The notes under the pieces are model-generated. The model saw only the letters and a program-made list of their open reading frames with translations, was not told the origin of the DNA and did no database searches. A stretch of 64,000 nucleotides of DNA, taken from NCBI GenBank assembly GCA_016785225.1, contig JAFBJZ010000360.1, positions 558,001-622,000 of the forward strand, written 5' to 3'. Shown here piece after piece: positions 28,001 through 39,100 of this stretch. Within the stretch, counting starts at the first letter, position 1. The number at the start of each line of letters is the position of its first letter. Both the position numbers and the translations under genes were made by a program. This stretch comes from Psettodes erumei. Lineage: Eukaryota > Chordata > Actinopteri > Pleuronectiformes > Psettodidae.

Positions 28001-30711
28001 CTCATACACATTCATAAAAATGCCGTGCACACATGAGTAGTGCGTTATGAGGCACGCATTACATGTGAATTGAAGAATAACCGCACTTGTTCATTTTCTT
28101 CCAGTTCTACCTGTCCTATCACCTGTACATCGTAGCGTGCGCTGGGGCCGGAGCCACCGTGATCGCTCTGGTAAGTCTCCCTCCAGTCTCTCCATCCGTC
28201 TTCTTAGACCATCTTTGCACCAACAGATCATGTGTCAAGTGGTCCTCTTGGTATTCCCACATGGTTTATGTAACCATGCCAGGGACTAATACAGGCCTTT
28301 CCTCAGCTCCAGTTCCATTTGCTGTTTACCATCTGCTTGGATGCACATGGCCCTGTTTTTTTTATTCTAGGATGGATGGAAGAAGGTTGAGTTTGGGCTT
28401 TCTTATTTGGGTGACTTAAATGTGTCATTAAAAAAAATCATAGTCATGAGTTTGAATCAATATAATTTAATAGCTTTTTTTCAAAATTACACTTTGTGGT
28501 CTTTAACATTTTTCCCTTTGTTTCTTTTTTTACTTTTACTACTGGTAAATGATTGGTCACTTTACTAACTTGTGACAGTACTAGTGACAAGGTCACCGGC
28601 ATGTTCTCTTACAACCTTTTCTGTTCTCTTCCACCAGCTGATCTACATGATGGCTACCACTTATAACTTTGCCGTTTTGAAGTTTAAGAGTCGAGAAGAC
28701 TGCTGCACTAAGTTTTAAACTGTTTTAAGAGCACAGCACAGCGTTCGAAGCTGTACTGAGTAGAGGCAGTTGCCACTGACAACAAATGAACTAAAAGAAA
28801 AAAGCTGAGAATAGAAAAATCAACATCTCTCCATTAGTATTCACGTGAAGTGTAAATAGCTGATATGCTTCATTTGGCATTTGGTATGCTTGTCTGAGGA
28901 CACCTGATGAAAGTTGTCTTCAGAGAGGGGTTGCTTTTTAGTCAGCTGGTTTGTTCTGCTTTCCTCGGCACTCACAGACATATGTCACCGTCAGTTTTTA
29001 TAGAAACGTGCACAGCTAAGAAATCCACACCAGTTTTATTTATATTCCTGATGCATGAAGCTGATTTTGACCTGCACAAAGTCATCCACTGCTTGAGTAT
29101 TTTCAAAAAAAAGAAACTGTGGTATTCAGCATGCAGCACGTGCACAAGGGGATGAGCATCGCATTTAACTGCTGAATGCAAATTTATGCGGTAACTCCTC
29201 GTAAAACACAAATGTAAGATTTTTGTGCAGGTTGTTACAAAATTTTAAAAAATGAAATCGAAATTAAACATGAGACCATCCTCAGGTCTGATCGAGGCCC
29301 AGACTGCACCGAGCCCTTAAGTACTATATATATAAATACAGTATAAATAGTGTGTACAGTATGACTATCAAATTGGTCCATGTGGACATCTGATGACAAA
29401 TATTGAAGGTGTTCTCAGGCTTCATCTTTTTGATTGCCAGATGAGTAGTTTTGGTGCGGATGAATTGTAGCGATGCATTTGTAAAAAGGACTAGCTACAG
29501 CAGCAGAGTAGCAGTGGCCGAGTGCCTCGTCCTTCTCTTTCTTCGGTTTCTTTGCTCAGCCTTTAAACTTTGGTACCAACTCAAGAAACCACAAAGTGTT
29601 ACACACATAAAAAAAATATTCAGTATTATTTCCTTTTGTCACGAGTTAGATTCTAAACTGAACTAAAAACCTTTCGTCAACTGCATTATGCGGATGAGTA
29701 TTATGGTGACCATTATGTGTATTGTAGATTTCAAAGTAACTGCACATACCTAGCACAAAACACTATCAAGGGTTAGGCCAGTACCAGGGGTAAACTTCTT
29801 CATGAGGCCCTAAGCCTCACTTTAATTTCATGTATTTTCTAAAAGAAGAAATTCTCCTATTATAGAGTAGAGTAAATGTATTTTTTTTTCTACAAGAGCT
29901 GATGCTGGTATTGCCTCAGCTATGAAGTTGATGTTTTTGTTTCATACATTTTTCTTGATTCTCTCTCAAAGTGCCATTTAAAGAGCCATTTGTTTTTATC
30001 TTAACACTGAGCCTGCATGCTTACATTTTCCAGATTCTTTTTTGATCTGTTTATAGTTACTTATACTCCATATTTCATATATTTAATTTTCTCTTAAGTT
30101 TTTGAAGACTGTAGCTTTTACTTTCTATATAAAATAAACAATCTTTGTTTTAAAAAAAAATATCCCTACTTGGTCTATTTCTTATTAAACCTACAAAAGG
30201 AGTGTTTCAGAGAGAGAAAACTGAGATGCACTTGTAGCAGGGTCACAATCTCATGCTTTGCACTAACCTACAGCATTTTACAGCTGACTAAAGCTTGCAT
30301 GAACAACTTGTGGCTCACTTCCTGTCCTCTACTCATCCTCACGCCTTCAAAATTGTTATTTCTATAGTATAGCGCGTAGTGAGATAGCAACACCAGTATT
30401 AGTAATGATTGTAACAGTAATGTTACAATAAGAGGTCACGTTAAAGCTTAACGTTTGTGTTTGTGTATGTCTATGATGTACGTACTGTAGCTCTGACTCC
30501 TGTAGCTTGCTTTGCATCTCTGACATGCTCACCGGCCATCCACCTCACCCTTCTCTTCCAGATCCACTTCCTCATGATTCTCTCAGCAAACTGGGCCTAC
30601 CTTAAGGATGCCAGTCAAATGCATGCCTACCAAGACATCAAAATGAAGGAAGAGCGGGAGCTGCAGGACATCACCTCACGCTCAAAGGAATGCCTCAATT
30701 CCTACACATGA
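4485..30711 (+). CDS. gpm6b: gpm6b, neuronal membrane glycoprotein M6-B (spliced gene)
   Basis: Proteolipid (PLP/DM20/M6) family protein, a four-pass plasma-membrane protein of neurons and glia involved in membrane and process formation. Coding exons are 4485-4488 or 19114-19162 (alternative first), 25769-25955, 26779-26935, 27182-27350, 27909-27982, 28105-28170, then 28638-28718 or 30562-30711 (alternative last). All junctions keep frame. Predicted lengths are 268 aa (1a-7b), 283 aa (1b-7b) and 245 aa (1a-7a). Numbering for 1a: cysteine-rich palmitoylation-type start (Cys3, 6, 7, 10), TM1 about 18-40, TM2 about 70-92, TM3 117-143, TM4 about 203-226. The large extracellular loop carries NxS/T sequons including Asn158. 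There is no PLP-specific 35-residue insert, so exon 3 is of DM20/M6 type. The QLMQYVIYGIASFFFLYG segment and the SKECLNSYT end separate it from gpm6a. Confidence 0.96.
5076..5134. repeat. compound (CT)n(GT)n microsatellite
   Basis: A CT run passes directly into a GT run of about 18 units, then a few CT. Low-complexity frames across it are artefacts. Confidence 0.95.
8059..8096. repeat. (CT)n microsatellite, imperfect
   Basis: Ten CT units followed by interrupted GTCTCT steps. Confidence 0.9.
11548..11578. repeat. small perfect-arm hairpin
   Basis: Arms 11548-11556 and 11570-11578 are exact reverse complements. Inside them 11558-11562 pairs with 11564-11568, giving a stem of 14 pairs with one bulge position. 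No flanking features suggest a known RNA. Confidence 0.6.
12697..12716. repeat. (GT)n microsatellite
   Basis: About ten GT units. Confidence 0.9.
12877..12940. repeat. imperfect tandem repeat of GATTGAATCA-like units
   Basis: The word TTGAATCAGA recurs with a 10-base period and then decays into ATTGAAATCAAATCAATC, giving a run of short palindromic TTGAAT/ATCAA elements. Confidence 0.7.
16927..16951. repeat. 10-bp inverted repeat in AT-rich intronic DNA
   Basis: Arms CATTTGATTT and AAATCAAATG flank a 5-base loop. Each arm contains a TGATTT word resembling TALE homeodomain half-sites. Confidence 0.5.
18483..18508. repeat. (CA)n microsatellite
   Basis: About 13 CA units, roughly 600 bases before the second gpm6b first exon. 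Confidence 0.95.
18800..19113 (+). promoter_or_regulatory. gpm6b: gpm6b promoter P2 and purine-rich 5' UTR
   Basis: This stretch precedes the alternative start codon at 19114. From about 18957 to 19075 the + strand is almost pure purine, including a GA microsatellite at 18983-19012, as in GAGA-type nucleosome-poor promoters. An AT-rich GATAAATAG at about 18905 could act as a weak TATA element. The transcription start is not resolved. Confidence 0.5.
18983..19012. repeat. (GA)n microsatellite in purine tract
   Basis: GA run within a roughly 120-base purine strand just upstream of exon 1b. Confidence 0.9.
19114..19162 (+). CDS. gpm6b: gpm6b exon 1b (alternative N terminus)
   Basis: Reads METPSEENQDQRQDKR plus one base, in good Kozak context (ACCATGG), then donor GTACCA. 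It matches the mammalian M6B N-terminal exon (METAAEEN...QERK) residue for residue in layout. It ends in phase 1, as required to build the Gly codon with exon 2. A TTG codon 24 bases upstream is in frame but is not an ATG, so 19114 is taken as the start. Confidence 0.9.
21073..21109. repeat. 17-bp perfect inverted repeat with 3-base loop
   Basis: Arms 21073-21089 and 21093-21109 are exact reverse complements around GAA. Pairing continues outward for about five further positions with two G-T wobbles. The loop is too short for a normal microRNA precursor; a palindromic MITE remnant is more likely. Confidence 0.8.
22500..22600 (+). repeat. dispersed fish repeat, truncated + copy
   Basis: Contains GAGTTAGATGAGAAGATTG plus ATACC (22541-22564), the signature of an interspersed element I recognise from many percomorph genomes. 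The copy fades after about 22600. Its 24-base core is the exact reverse complement of 22835-22858. Confidence 0.7.
22690..22914 (-). repeat. dispersed fish repeat, longer inverted copy
   Basis: Reads on the - strand from AAAGGAATAGTTCAGCA (22898-22914) through the shared 24-base core to an ACAGAGCCAGGCC-type block (about 22750, + strand reading) and a TTGTGAGGTTTAGAAGTGCTGG block near 22705. This order matches the common percomorph element. It is coding-free, so a non-autonomous element is likely. Confidence 0.72.
25769..25955 (+). CDS. gpm6b: gpm6b exon 2
   Basis: 187 nt, the same size as I recall for PLP1 exon 2. Encodes the Cys-rich juxtamembrane CFECCIKCLGGVPYASL, TM1 and the start of the first extracellular loop, to ...DHAMLTDV. 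Phase 1 in, phase 2 out; donor GTAAGT. Confidence 0.97.
26779..26935 (+). CDS. gpm6b: gpm6b exon 3
   Basis: 157 nt, the DM20/M6 size without the PLP-specific extension. Encodes IQLMQYVIYG...TM2 and the cytoplasmic loop ending CGRCISGM; donor GTATGT. Confidence 0.97.
26936..27181 (+). other. gpm6b: gpm6b intron 3
   Basis: Ordinary GT-AG intron of 246 bases; nothing else seen. Confidence 0.9.
27182..27350 (+). CDS. gpm6b: gpm6b exon 4
   Basis: 169 nt. Encodes TM3 (FVFLTYILGVAWLGVFGF...) and most of the large extracellular loop, with an NLT glycosylation sequon and the conserved CVDVRQYG. Phase 0 in, phase 1 out. Confidence 0.97.
27529..27557. repeat. intronic hairpin in gpm6b intron 4
   Basis: Ten-base perfect arms (27529-27538 and 27548-27557) around a nine-base loop, about 180 bases after the exon 4 donor. 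No function is assigned. Confidence 0.6.
27909..27982 (+). CDS. gpm6b: gpm6b exon 5
   Basis: 74 nt. Encodes GIIPWNATPGKACGATLG...CNTSE of the extracellular loop. Two further sequons (NAT, NTS) are visible here; as I recall the mammalian protein has NAF and NTN at these places. Confidence 0.96.
28105..28170 (+). CDS. gpm6b: gpm6b exon 6
   Basis: 66 nt. Encodes FYLSYHLYIVACAGAGATV-IAL, the start of TM4. It ends in phase 0 at a GTAAGT donor that can join either last exon. Confidence 0.97.
28638..28718 (+). CDS. gpm6b: gpm6b alternative last exon 7a
   Basis: 26 codons plus TAA: LIYMMATTYNFAVLKFKSRE... ending CCTKF. It matches the mammalian M6B isoform with the PLP-like tail (one of the two alternative TM4/C-terminal modules). 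Acceptor CTTCCACCAG. Confidence 0.94.
   Translation: MIYMMATTYNFAVLKFKSREDCCTKF
28719..30150 (+). other. gpm6b: 3' UTR of the exon-7a isoform, with AATAAA at 30133
   Basis: About 1.4 kb of AT-rich non-coding DNA that ends at AATAAA (30133-30138), followed by T/A-rich sequence. This gives the 7a transcripts their own 3' end before exon 7b. An octamer-like ATGCAAAT lies near 29175. Confidence 0.8.
30562..30711 (+). CDS. gpm6b: gpm6b alternative last exon 7b
   Basis: 49 codons plus TGA: IHFLMILSANWAYLKDASQM...KECLNSYT. This completes TM4 and adds the longer cytoplasmic tail shared with M6A (charged KEEREL block, then S/T-rich end). Acceptor TTCTCTTCCAG, phase 0, mutually exclusive with exon 7a. 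Confidence 0.96.
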   Translation: MHFLMILSANWAYLKDASQMHAYQDIKMKEERELQDITSRSKECLNSYT

Positions 30712-32870
30712 GGATATTACAAGCTCATAACTCATAGTCCACATAAACACACACACACTTACACACACACATGCACACATACAAAGACACACAGACACTG
30801 TTGCCCCTTTTGGACCAAGACCTTGCTCAGCTAAAATAACCTGCCAACTGCCCTGAAACTGTGCAGTACTAACCAGGCTCCTAACAAACTAATGCATCAG
30901 TGTTGCTTTCTGCACTAACTCACCAAGAAGTGTTTTCGAACTGCTATGTAAAGTTTCATTCATGCTGATTTTATTATTTTCTGTTTTTCTAGAGCAAAAC
31001 AAAACTTGATATTCATGTCATCTCTTCATTTTTCTGAGCCCTTTTTTTATACCCTTTCGTTTTGCTGATGAAGCTTGAGACATTGCACTATTCTTATACA
31101 ACACATAACAATGAGTTTGTTTTTACAGTCTTTGCTCTGTCTGTCTTCTGAACTGGTGGGGGCCAGGTTTTAACAAGGGAATGTATTACTCTTTTTTTTT
31201 TTCCCCTCTCTTTCAATCAAAAATGCAGATGATCCGCACACGAAAGGCCTTACATACAGTCTGAGTGCATTACTCTGTACTGCCACGAGACTATTACATG
31301 TCAAAAGGTCAAATATACAGTATCTGCCACGTTCTGTTGTAAAGGTGGTGGTTAGACCTCAATAGTAAAATATTTACCTGTATCTTTATCTCAATTAGTG
31401 ATCATTTGATTGTTGAAGATTGGTTCAAGATTCGCATTTCGTTCTACAGCTACGTGAAAGTCGCAAAGAGCTTTCATGGCCTACATTAACACTACCTCAG
31501 GTGTGCACTAGAGCCTCTGGAGCTACAGTATTTACCTGGAACACTTCTCCCTTGTAAAACTATGGTTTGAAAATCCCAAATCAACCGCAAAAGGATGCCT
31601 CAAACACACATTATGTATTTAGGTACCTGCAAAGTCAACCAAGCACACACACAAACGTACACATCAGGAGCTCTTCGGCATCACAGCATCATAGTATTTC
31701 GATTTCATGGCAAATCCGGTAAGAACTCGCTTGCTTAATGTGGACTGCTGCCAATGATGAGATAGGAGGATATTCTGTGTATTTGTAATCTTAAAAAGTT
31801 TGGCCCATGTGTATCAATTTGGGGAATTAAAAAAAAAAAGATAAAGGCTTGCCAATGAAGATAGCTTTCTCTAGCTCGTTGTCTAATGTAACATCTGTAC
31901 ATGATGAAAATGTATTTGATTTGAAAATTGTATGAAACAAGCAGAACTATGACCCATGTGTATTGGTACTATGAAAAGAAACCCATTGATCTGAAGAGAT
32001 CTTAAGGTGTGAATTGTAAATTTATTGCAAGTTAGGATTTTGTGTTTTGTTATCAATGAAGACAAAAACCACTTTTTCTTAATTTTCTATAATTGCATCA
32101 TTTTTTTGGATGTGCACGTGTCATAATGCTGACATAATTACTCGTGTAATCTTTTATTTCTGTTAGTTGAGTTACAGGGATAACTTGATGTTTCTTTGTT
32201 GCTCTGCGGCAACAACACGTGATGTACAGTCATGTATGCTGACATCAGTAGTAGGCAGTGTTTGCCTGTTTCCTTTTATTTCCTAACTGATTACAACTTA
32301 ATCAATTGTAATGTAGCGGATTAGTCATAGATGTTTTTTAGGTTCTTTTCTTCAAGTCAAAAGTGTATAAGTCCGATATTATTTTGTTGCCTGATAGTAT
32401 ACATGTATTTTCTATGAATGTCAAGGGCTTCCTCAAGAATGCTTAACTTTCAATTCAACCTTCAGATAACAGTTAGATACATCGGTCATTTATAAAACTC
32501 TATGGCAATCTAAATGGTAAATTTAGCCAAAGTGTCCATTCCATTGTGACCCTCCACCCAGTATTTTACACAATATGTGTGAGATATTGTAGCACGGAAC
32601 CCCTCTGTTGTTCTTGGCAAGACCAATCGCTACAGGTTTACAGCACAGAGGCCGAGATGAGAGATGACAGATGTACGTGACGCATCTCATCTTTGCATAC
32701 TGTGTTTCCTGTTGAATGAACCAAATAAACTATAGAATCAAGGCTACCTATCAATCATCAGAAGGACAACATTCCAGCATCCTGGCTGACTGGAAACCCC
32801 TTTATGACGTGACTCAACTGGCCTGTTGACTGTTTTTATGAAAATAAATAAATAAAATGAAATGTTTCTG
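30712..32870 (+). other. gpm6b: 3' UTR of the exon-7b isoform with poly(A) signals
   Basis: About 2.15 kb, AT-rich. A proximal AATAAA lies at 32724-32729 and three overlapping AATAAA copies at 32843-32856, so cleavage is expected near 32870. A short CA-rich tract lies at 30747-30795. Confidence 0.82.
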
Positions 32871-32963
32871 CTTCGGCGTGCGTTTTTTTGCAGGATCAGA
32901 AACCTTGTTTGGTGTACAGCGAGTTTAAAAAAACAAAAACAAACTTAAGATAAAACCTTTGGA

Positions 32964-32969
32964 TTTATT
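32964..32969 (-). promoter_or_regulatory. ofd1: ofd1 polyadenylation signal
   Basis: AATAAA on the - strand, about 145 bases after the ofd1 stop. Expected cleavage near 32945 leaves only about 75 bases to the gpm6b 3' end. Confidence 0.7.
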
Positions 32970-33113
32970 CATACATTTGCAGTCAATGTTAAAACACTAT
33001 ACATATTAAATAGGAAAATCTTAAAATACAAACAACAAATGCATCACCCGAACAGTACAAAACTAGGTGGCCTGTAATTCATCAGTTTATGACAGCGATC
33101 TTGGACAACCAGC

Positions 33114-33159
33114 TCACCAGAAATCATCATCTTCATCCTTCTGTGAAAATGCCGCAATG
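33114..33159 (-). CDS. ofd1: ofd1 exon 22 (last coding)
   Basis: Encodes ...IAAFSQKDEDDDFW then TGA, like human ...GFSHEELDDSW. The acceptor TTTCCCAG at 33161-33160 is required by phase; a nearer CACAG would shift frame. Confidence 0.9.
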
Positions 33160-36100
33160 CTGGGAAATCAAGAGTTGAGTCAGTGAAAGCCTCAAAGGGA
33201 CAGAAAAGAAACCAAAACTGAAAATAGTAAAGTATGTTTCAATTAGCTCATCCTTAAGGCAACATAATTCCAGTTGAAATAGCAACATTATAAAGACGAG
33301 GAGATGAGAAACGCACAAAAGAAGTTAAATGTTTCTGAAAGAGGATTATGTAGTCTTGTTTACAGTGCAGATGGTAAGTATTAGTACATTTTTGTTGTTC
33401 AGGCTCAGCACATTCAGTTTGAAGAAAAATACTGGATGATGCATTAAAGTGCCAAGTCTCAGCTTTAACTTCAGCAGGTTTATGTCAATATACTATAAAA
33501 AGAACTGAGAAGGCGGTAGTTACCTGTCCTCTTGTTCCTCAGAAAAACTCTTGGCCTCTGGGCTTGTGTGTCCTGCTTCTTCTCTTCCTGGGCTCTGAGG
33601 AGAAAAAAAAATATCTCAGTTTAAACACACAGGATCAATGCCACAAGTCTTATAAAAGCAAAGTTTGTCTAAGGCAGCTGGGTGCAACTCACCTGTGCAT
33701 GCTGCTTCTCCCTTGCCTCCAGGACCATTTTCATATACTTCTCTAGTGGATTTTCAGCTCTAGGCTCCTCTCCATCATCTTTCTGCTCTTCATCTCTTCC
33801 TTTCTCAATCCCCATATCTTCTACTTCTTCTTCTTCTTCCTGTCCTGGTTGTTCCACCTCTTGCAAAAGCTGGTTAGATATAGATACTGTTAGTACTCAT
33901 TCATCACACTGCTGGGTTTTTTCTCAGCAGACATTTTTAGAAGAAGTTGGTTCAAGATAATCTTTACCATCTCTTTCTCCAGTTTTTGGAGCTCTTGGAG
34001 CTCCCTCTCTCTGGCTTCCTCTTGCTCTCTTTGCCTTCGTTCCTGTCTTTCTTTTCGCTCCCTTTCCCACTTCTGTTCCTCATCCTCATCATCTTCTTTC
34101 CTTGCAGAGTCACCTGAGGTTTGTGGGACCTCTACAAAACGTAAGGATTGACATGAGTCAGATCAGCTGTCATGTAGCCCGTTTCCTTTTAATTATGCTT
34201 TGCAGGCTGAACAGTATGAGAGAGAACCATGAGAATGATGGTAATCTTTAGAAGATGAACAGGGTGTTTGACTTCAGCTTACAGTAGAAGGTTGCCCCAC
34301 TTCTCATTTGGGGTCAACCAAGATTAGGGGTAAGTAATGGGGGGGGGGCTACAGACTCACCCGCCTGGACTTGCTGGTCTATTGGATCTTCTGGGAGGTC
34401 CTGTGGGTGGGGGACAGCGGGGCCGCCAGGGGCCTCCTCAGCAAGAGGGACGGCAGTGTCCAGGAGAAGCTCTGGAATGTGGCCCGGCTCTGGAGGGAGA
34501 CATGCACAAAGAGATCTTTTATGCTGCACCATAATGCAACAGGGCCAGAGGACCGGCGCAGAATACATAATCAGCTGCCCTTCATCTTCACCATTGTGCG
34601 GGGCCACTGAAAGGACACTTTGGAGGCCAGTCACACACTCATTAAAAAGCAGCCACTCCAAAATCCAAAAACTCCATACCGGATATATACAACATTTTGT
34701 TGTTGGGATTTAGTCTAGTAAAAAAATAATGAAAATTGAAACTGAAAAAAACAAAGCAGTTTACTTACATCAATTTGTACCACAAAGGAAACAGAAAGAA
34801 CACACGCAATAAAATATAATTTGTATGGAAAGATGCGGCTCACAGAAACTCATCACGCTGTCAAGTACTTCTGTACCAATCGCATCATCCATTGTCCCAG
34901 TTTATATCCGCCTCAATAAATCAATTTATTGGCAAAAATATGTCCTTTATTCCCCTTTGCCATTTTAGGTCACGCGCCAAACAATCGACAAACAACTCAG
35001 CGAGCGTCAAACTGGCAGAGGAGAACTGAGTCCGATTCTCAACCGCATTACCTGGGTGCGTTTGCTCGACTATGAGGAGTTGGGAGTTCAGGCGCTCTGA
35101 GGTGTTTGCGTGCATTTTTAAAAAAAGGCCGCTTTAAGGCGAACTTACGCCAGCAGTCAGCCCCAACAATTACTAGTCAAGGGTACCTGACAAACTCCCT
35201 GTCAGATCTTCAAGGTTTATCTTCTCGGGCTGTGGGGAAGACTCCGAGCTGGAGAAGACGGGCTGCACCTTTGGCGGACTGACGAGAGAAAAAAGATGAG
35301 TAAGACAAGGGCGTTGGTATTCACCGTGTCGGTGTGAAACCACACGAAAGCGATGCACCGTTCTTGCCGAAGCGTTGGCAGGTGGTACCTGGGCTGGCTG
35401 TCTCGCGCTGTGCTCTTGAGCTGGGGACTGCGGGGCGGGCTGAACTCAGAGGAGAAGTCACCTGAGGTCATCAACTCCTCGCGGGGGGCAGGAGGCTGCT
35501 GTCTGTCAGGTGACAGCTCAGGAAACGCCACTGGAGTGACAGCTGCCTCTGCCAGGGGCAAAAGAATTTCTTAGACAATACCATTAGGGGAGACAGGTAG
35601 AAAGGGTTTGTTTTCACAGGATGGAGCATTTTTGAAGGTACCTTCCCCAATGTCTCTTTGAAGCTTTTTCCCAGAGGAAGAGCGTGGCAAGGACGACAGA
35701 GATCTGTACGGAGCAGAGCTTTCATCCTGAGGGCATTCATCTCTTAGAAGCAGAGCTCCAGTCCAAGACTCGAGACCGTGCCTGGTGACAACTGCGGGCT
35801 GGGGTTGGTTTGGGGCTTCTAAGAAGCTCACTCTCGGCTGCGCAGGTGGTAAGGTGTTCCTGGTCTCATAGGATGCTGAGGACGGGGTTTGAGTTATTTG
35901 TGGAGACAGCGGTCTGCGTGAGAGCTTTGACTTGTGCGGGGAGCGAGTGCGAGAATGATGTTGATGTTGTCTCCTCGGGGGAGAGTGTGGGCGGTGTGAA
36001 GGATGCGGGCGCTGTGGGGACAGGGGCCTCGGCGGAAGCATGTGTGAGATGGTGGAGCGCACCGCCCTCTGCTGGTAGCTCCTGTAGGCTTCCTCCAGGG

Positions 36101-39100
36101 TCTCGGCCTCGTTCTGCAGCTCCTGGATCCGAGCCTTGGCTTCGGCCACCAGCTCCATGTCAGAGTCTGGGGAGTCAGTCCGAGGTGGCTCGCGGCCTCG
36201 CAGGGCCCCACCTGCTTCACAAACGTCATGGTAACCCACCCGGGCCCTCAGCGCCGCTCTGTCCACGTAGATGTCGGGAGGAACCAGCGCGTCGGCGCTG
36301 AACTCCAGCACCGAGCGATCGACAAGAGAGGGCTTGGGGTTACGCAGCACTTCATTTTCGAGAGCTGCCATGTTGGCATGGATCATAGAAAAGAAAGTGG
36401 AAGAAAAAGGGAAAGCAAACAAGAGGAGAGTTGAGCACTAATAAAGAAGACCAACCACCATAAAAGAGCACAGGATCTGAGAAAAAGGATTTTAGGCAAT
36501 TTAACTTAAAATCCAATTGTTACTACTGTAATCTGTCTTTCTTTGTCTCTGGTTTTTACTAAAACTTGCAAAGGGATCATGCTCGAGGTCTTCAAAATGT
36601 TCTTATTTTCTCTTTTAAAAGATTTAATGGTCAGTAGAGTATCATGATCCAAAAGAGAAAGAAAGCCAGTTTACGAAAACCCGAAATACAGTAAACTACA
36701 CAAGGTTTTGTGTTACCAACTGTAACATACAAACCTGAATGCATGCATGATTCAAAGTGACTAATCGCACTAAGATGTGGTGAACATGCACGTCCCGCAG
36801 CGTCAGCTCACAGGGTACCTTGTTGTGTTTGGCGCAGCCGCGTCTTGAGCTCTTCGACGTGGTCGGCCGTCCACTGTGACTTCTCCTCACACTCCCTCAG
36901 CTGAGCCTTGAGCTGAGCGCAGCGCTCCACCTGCGGGAAAAACCCGCAGGCGTCGGGACGGATCGTGCAAAAAAAGTCACCGCTCAAACACGCGAATGCA
37001 AGTCTCTGGAAATGCCCGATTCCAGGACGAATCAAATTTTCCAAGGTGTTGGTAAAAAAAAAAAAAAAAAGAGCCAAAACCCTCAGCTTCTCACACTCAG
37101 TGAGAGGATGTGATGTCACTGACCTCGCTCTGGAGCTGTGCCTGCAGCACCTGTTTGTGGTTGTCGAACTCTTCCTCGTCCAGTCTGCGAGCGCTCTGCA
37201 GCCTCCGAAGCTCCATCTGCAAGGCCAGCTGCTCTTTGGACGGCTTGCCCAGATCTGAGAGGAGGGGGGGGGTCAAAACGTCATCAAAAAATACGACCCG
37301 TTTCCCAGTGCCCCATCTTCTTCAGTGGGAAAACTGGGATGAAGAAAAGCATGTGCTTCTGCTTCAAGATGTCATTCTTTAAATGCTTTAGTCTGTGATT
37401 TGTGGCTGTAGGAGTCCAAGCAGCTTGAGAGCTCAGCACGTTGGACTTAACACCATGTAGCTTTTTTTTTTTAGTGGTCTCTTGGTGAACTGGTTTGGGG
37501 AAATGGAGGTGCCGTGAGGCTCCTCACCTGCTTGGAGAAGCCGGTTCTCCTCCTGGGCCTCATCCAGCTGTTTCTTCAGGAGCCGCAGCTGCCCCTGCAG
37601 CTCCGCTTTCTCCCTCTTCAAACTGGAGTAGTCGCTCGTGCTCTCCAGCTTCTCTCTTAGCAGCTCCTTCTGTTGATTCAGCAGGGAAATCTGCTGCTGC
37701 GCCGTGTCGAGCTCAGCCTAGAAAGCAGCAGAGGAGCAGTGAACGGGGCCGGCGGAATATGGCTTGAGATTTGATTTTAAAAAAATGACAGTGTGCTGTA
37801 TGATTATTCCCGAAACACGTCCCACACTGAGCGAATTGAACATGTTCACCTGCAGCCGCCTCAGCTCTGAACACGCTCTGCTGTGCTCCTCTAGCTTGGC
37901 ATCAATTCCAGGGGACTCCCTTTGGATGCGAGCACTTTCCACTGAGGGGGGAAAAAAAAGACTGTCGACATGATGTGAGGCAGGAGCGAGCTAGTCGCTA
38001 ACGCTGCATTCGAATACTCACCTTTGTTTCGGTTCTCGTTCTCGGTCAGTTTTTCTGTTCTCTTGAGGAAATCCTCTTTCAGTTCAAGCTGATACCTAAT
38101 TTCATAGATGGGGAATAAAGTGGATGATCGGGACCTCTTTTTTTGTTACAATGCAGTCATGGCTGCTTTCAGTGGGCCTATCAATCTGAAACCTACATCT
38201 GTGTAATCTGGGCTGAGAAAAAAAAATACCTGGAAAGTTCATTCTTCAGATTTTGGTCATACATGTCCTCCATAGTCTTCACAGCCGCTTCTCTCCTCCT
38301 CAGCAGCTCTTCGGCGGTCTTGACCTTCTCCTCGTGAATTTGACAAGTCCTGTTGTCGTACACGAACACAGTAACATGGCCCGTGAAGCAGCGGTCACAC
38401 TGAGAGGGTCTTTACCGACACACAAATTGTTTTATCGAAAAGACCTCACTTTTCGAAAGCCTCCGTTCTCATCCTCAGCTCGTTTTCTCTGTTCCGCAGT
38501 GTTTCAATTTCCTTCAGCACCGATTGCCTCTGCATATACACGTTTTTTTCTTCAATCTAAAGAAAAGAGAAATACAAATAACAGCATTGATTAGACTGCC
38601 TCGGATTTAAGCAACTGGTAATTACGCCAGTGATGCCAAGGCGTAGTGATTTGCTACAAATGTATCTCTTGAGCGGAAACTAAAGACCAGCGTCGTATTG
38701 GCAGCCACCTACCTCTTGTTGTTTTTGCAACCGATCGATGGCATTTTTCTCCCGGTCCATCAAGGCCTTTGCCTTCATCTCATAAGTCCTCTCCAGCTCT
38801 TGTTTCAGCTTGTCAAATTCTTTGTGAAATTTGTTTTTTTCCTCCATCCTCACCTTGGCGATCTCAACATCTCGAAAATGTTGCATCTCGAGAACCAAAA
38901 GGAGGAAACACTCAGACATTGGCGATCACATATTCGCCGTTCTAGTATGGCAGTTGTATCTTTTCAGATGTTTGACTTGTATGGACAATTTCTGATTTAC
39001 TAACCTTGTAGAAAAATATACCTACATACCTTTGTGTTCATTTCTGTTTGCGTCTGGGCTTCAATTTCTTTTCTATATGAAGCCAGTTTTGATTGGAGCG

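Noticed and set aside
33097..33141. Alternative acceptor CACAG for the last ofd1 exon
   Set aside because: It would put the conserved DEDDDFW end out of frame; the acceptor at 33161-33160 keeps it.
35810..36301. 163-codon + strand frame over ofd1
   Set aside because: Shadow of the large ofd1 exon 15 on the other strand; the - strand frame carries the conserved OFD1 blocks.
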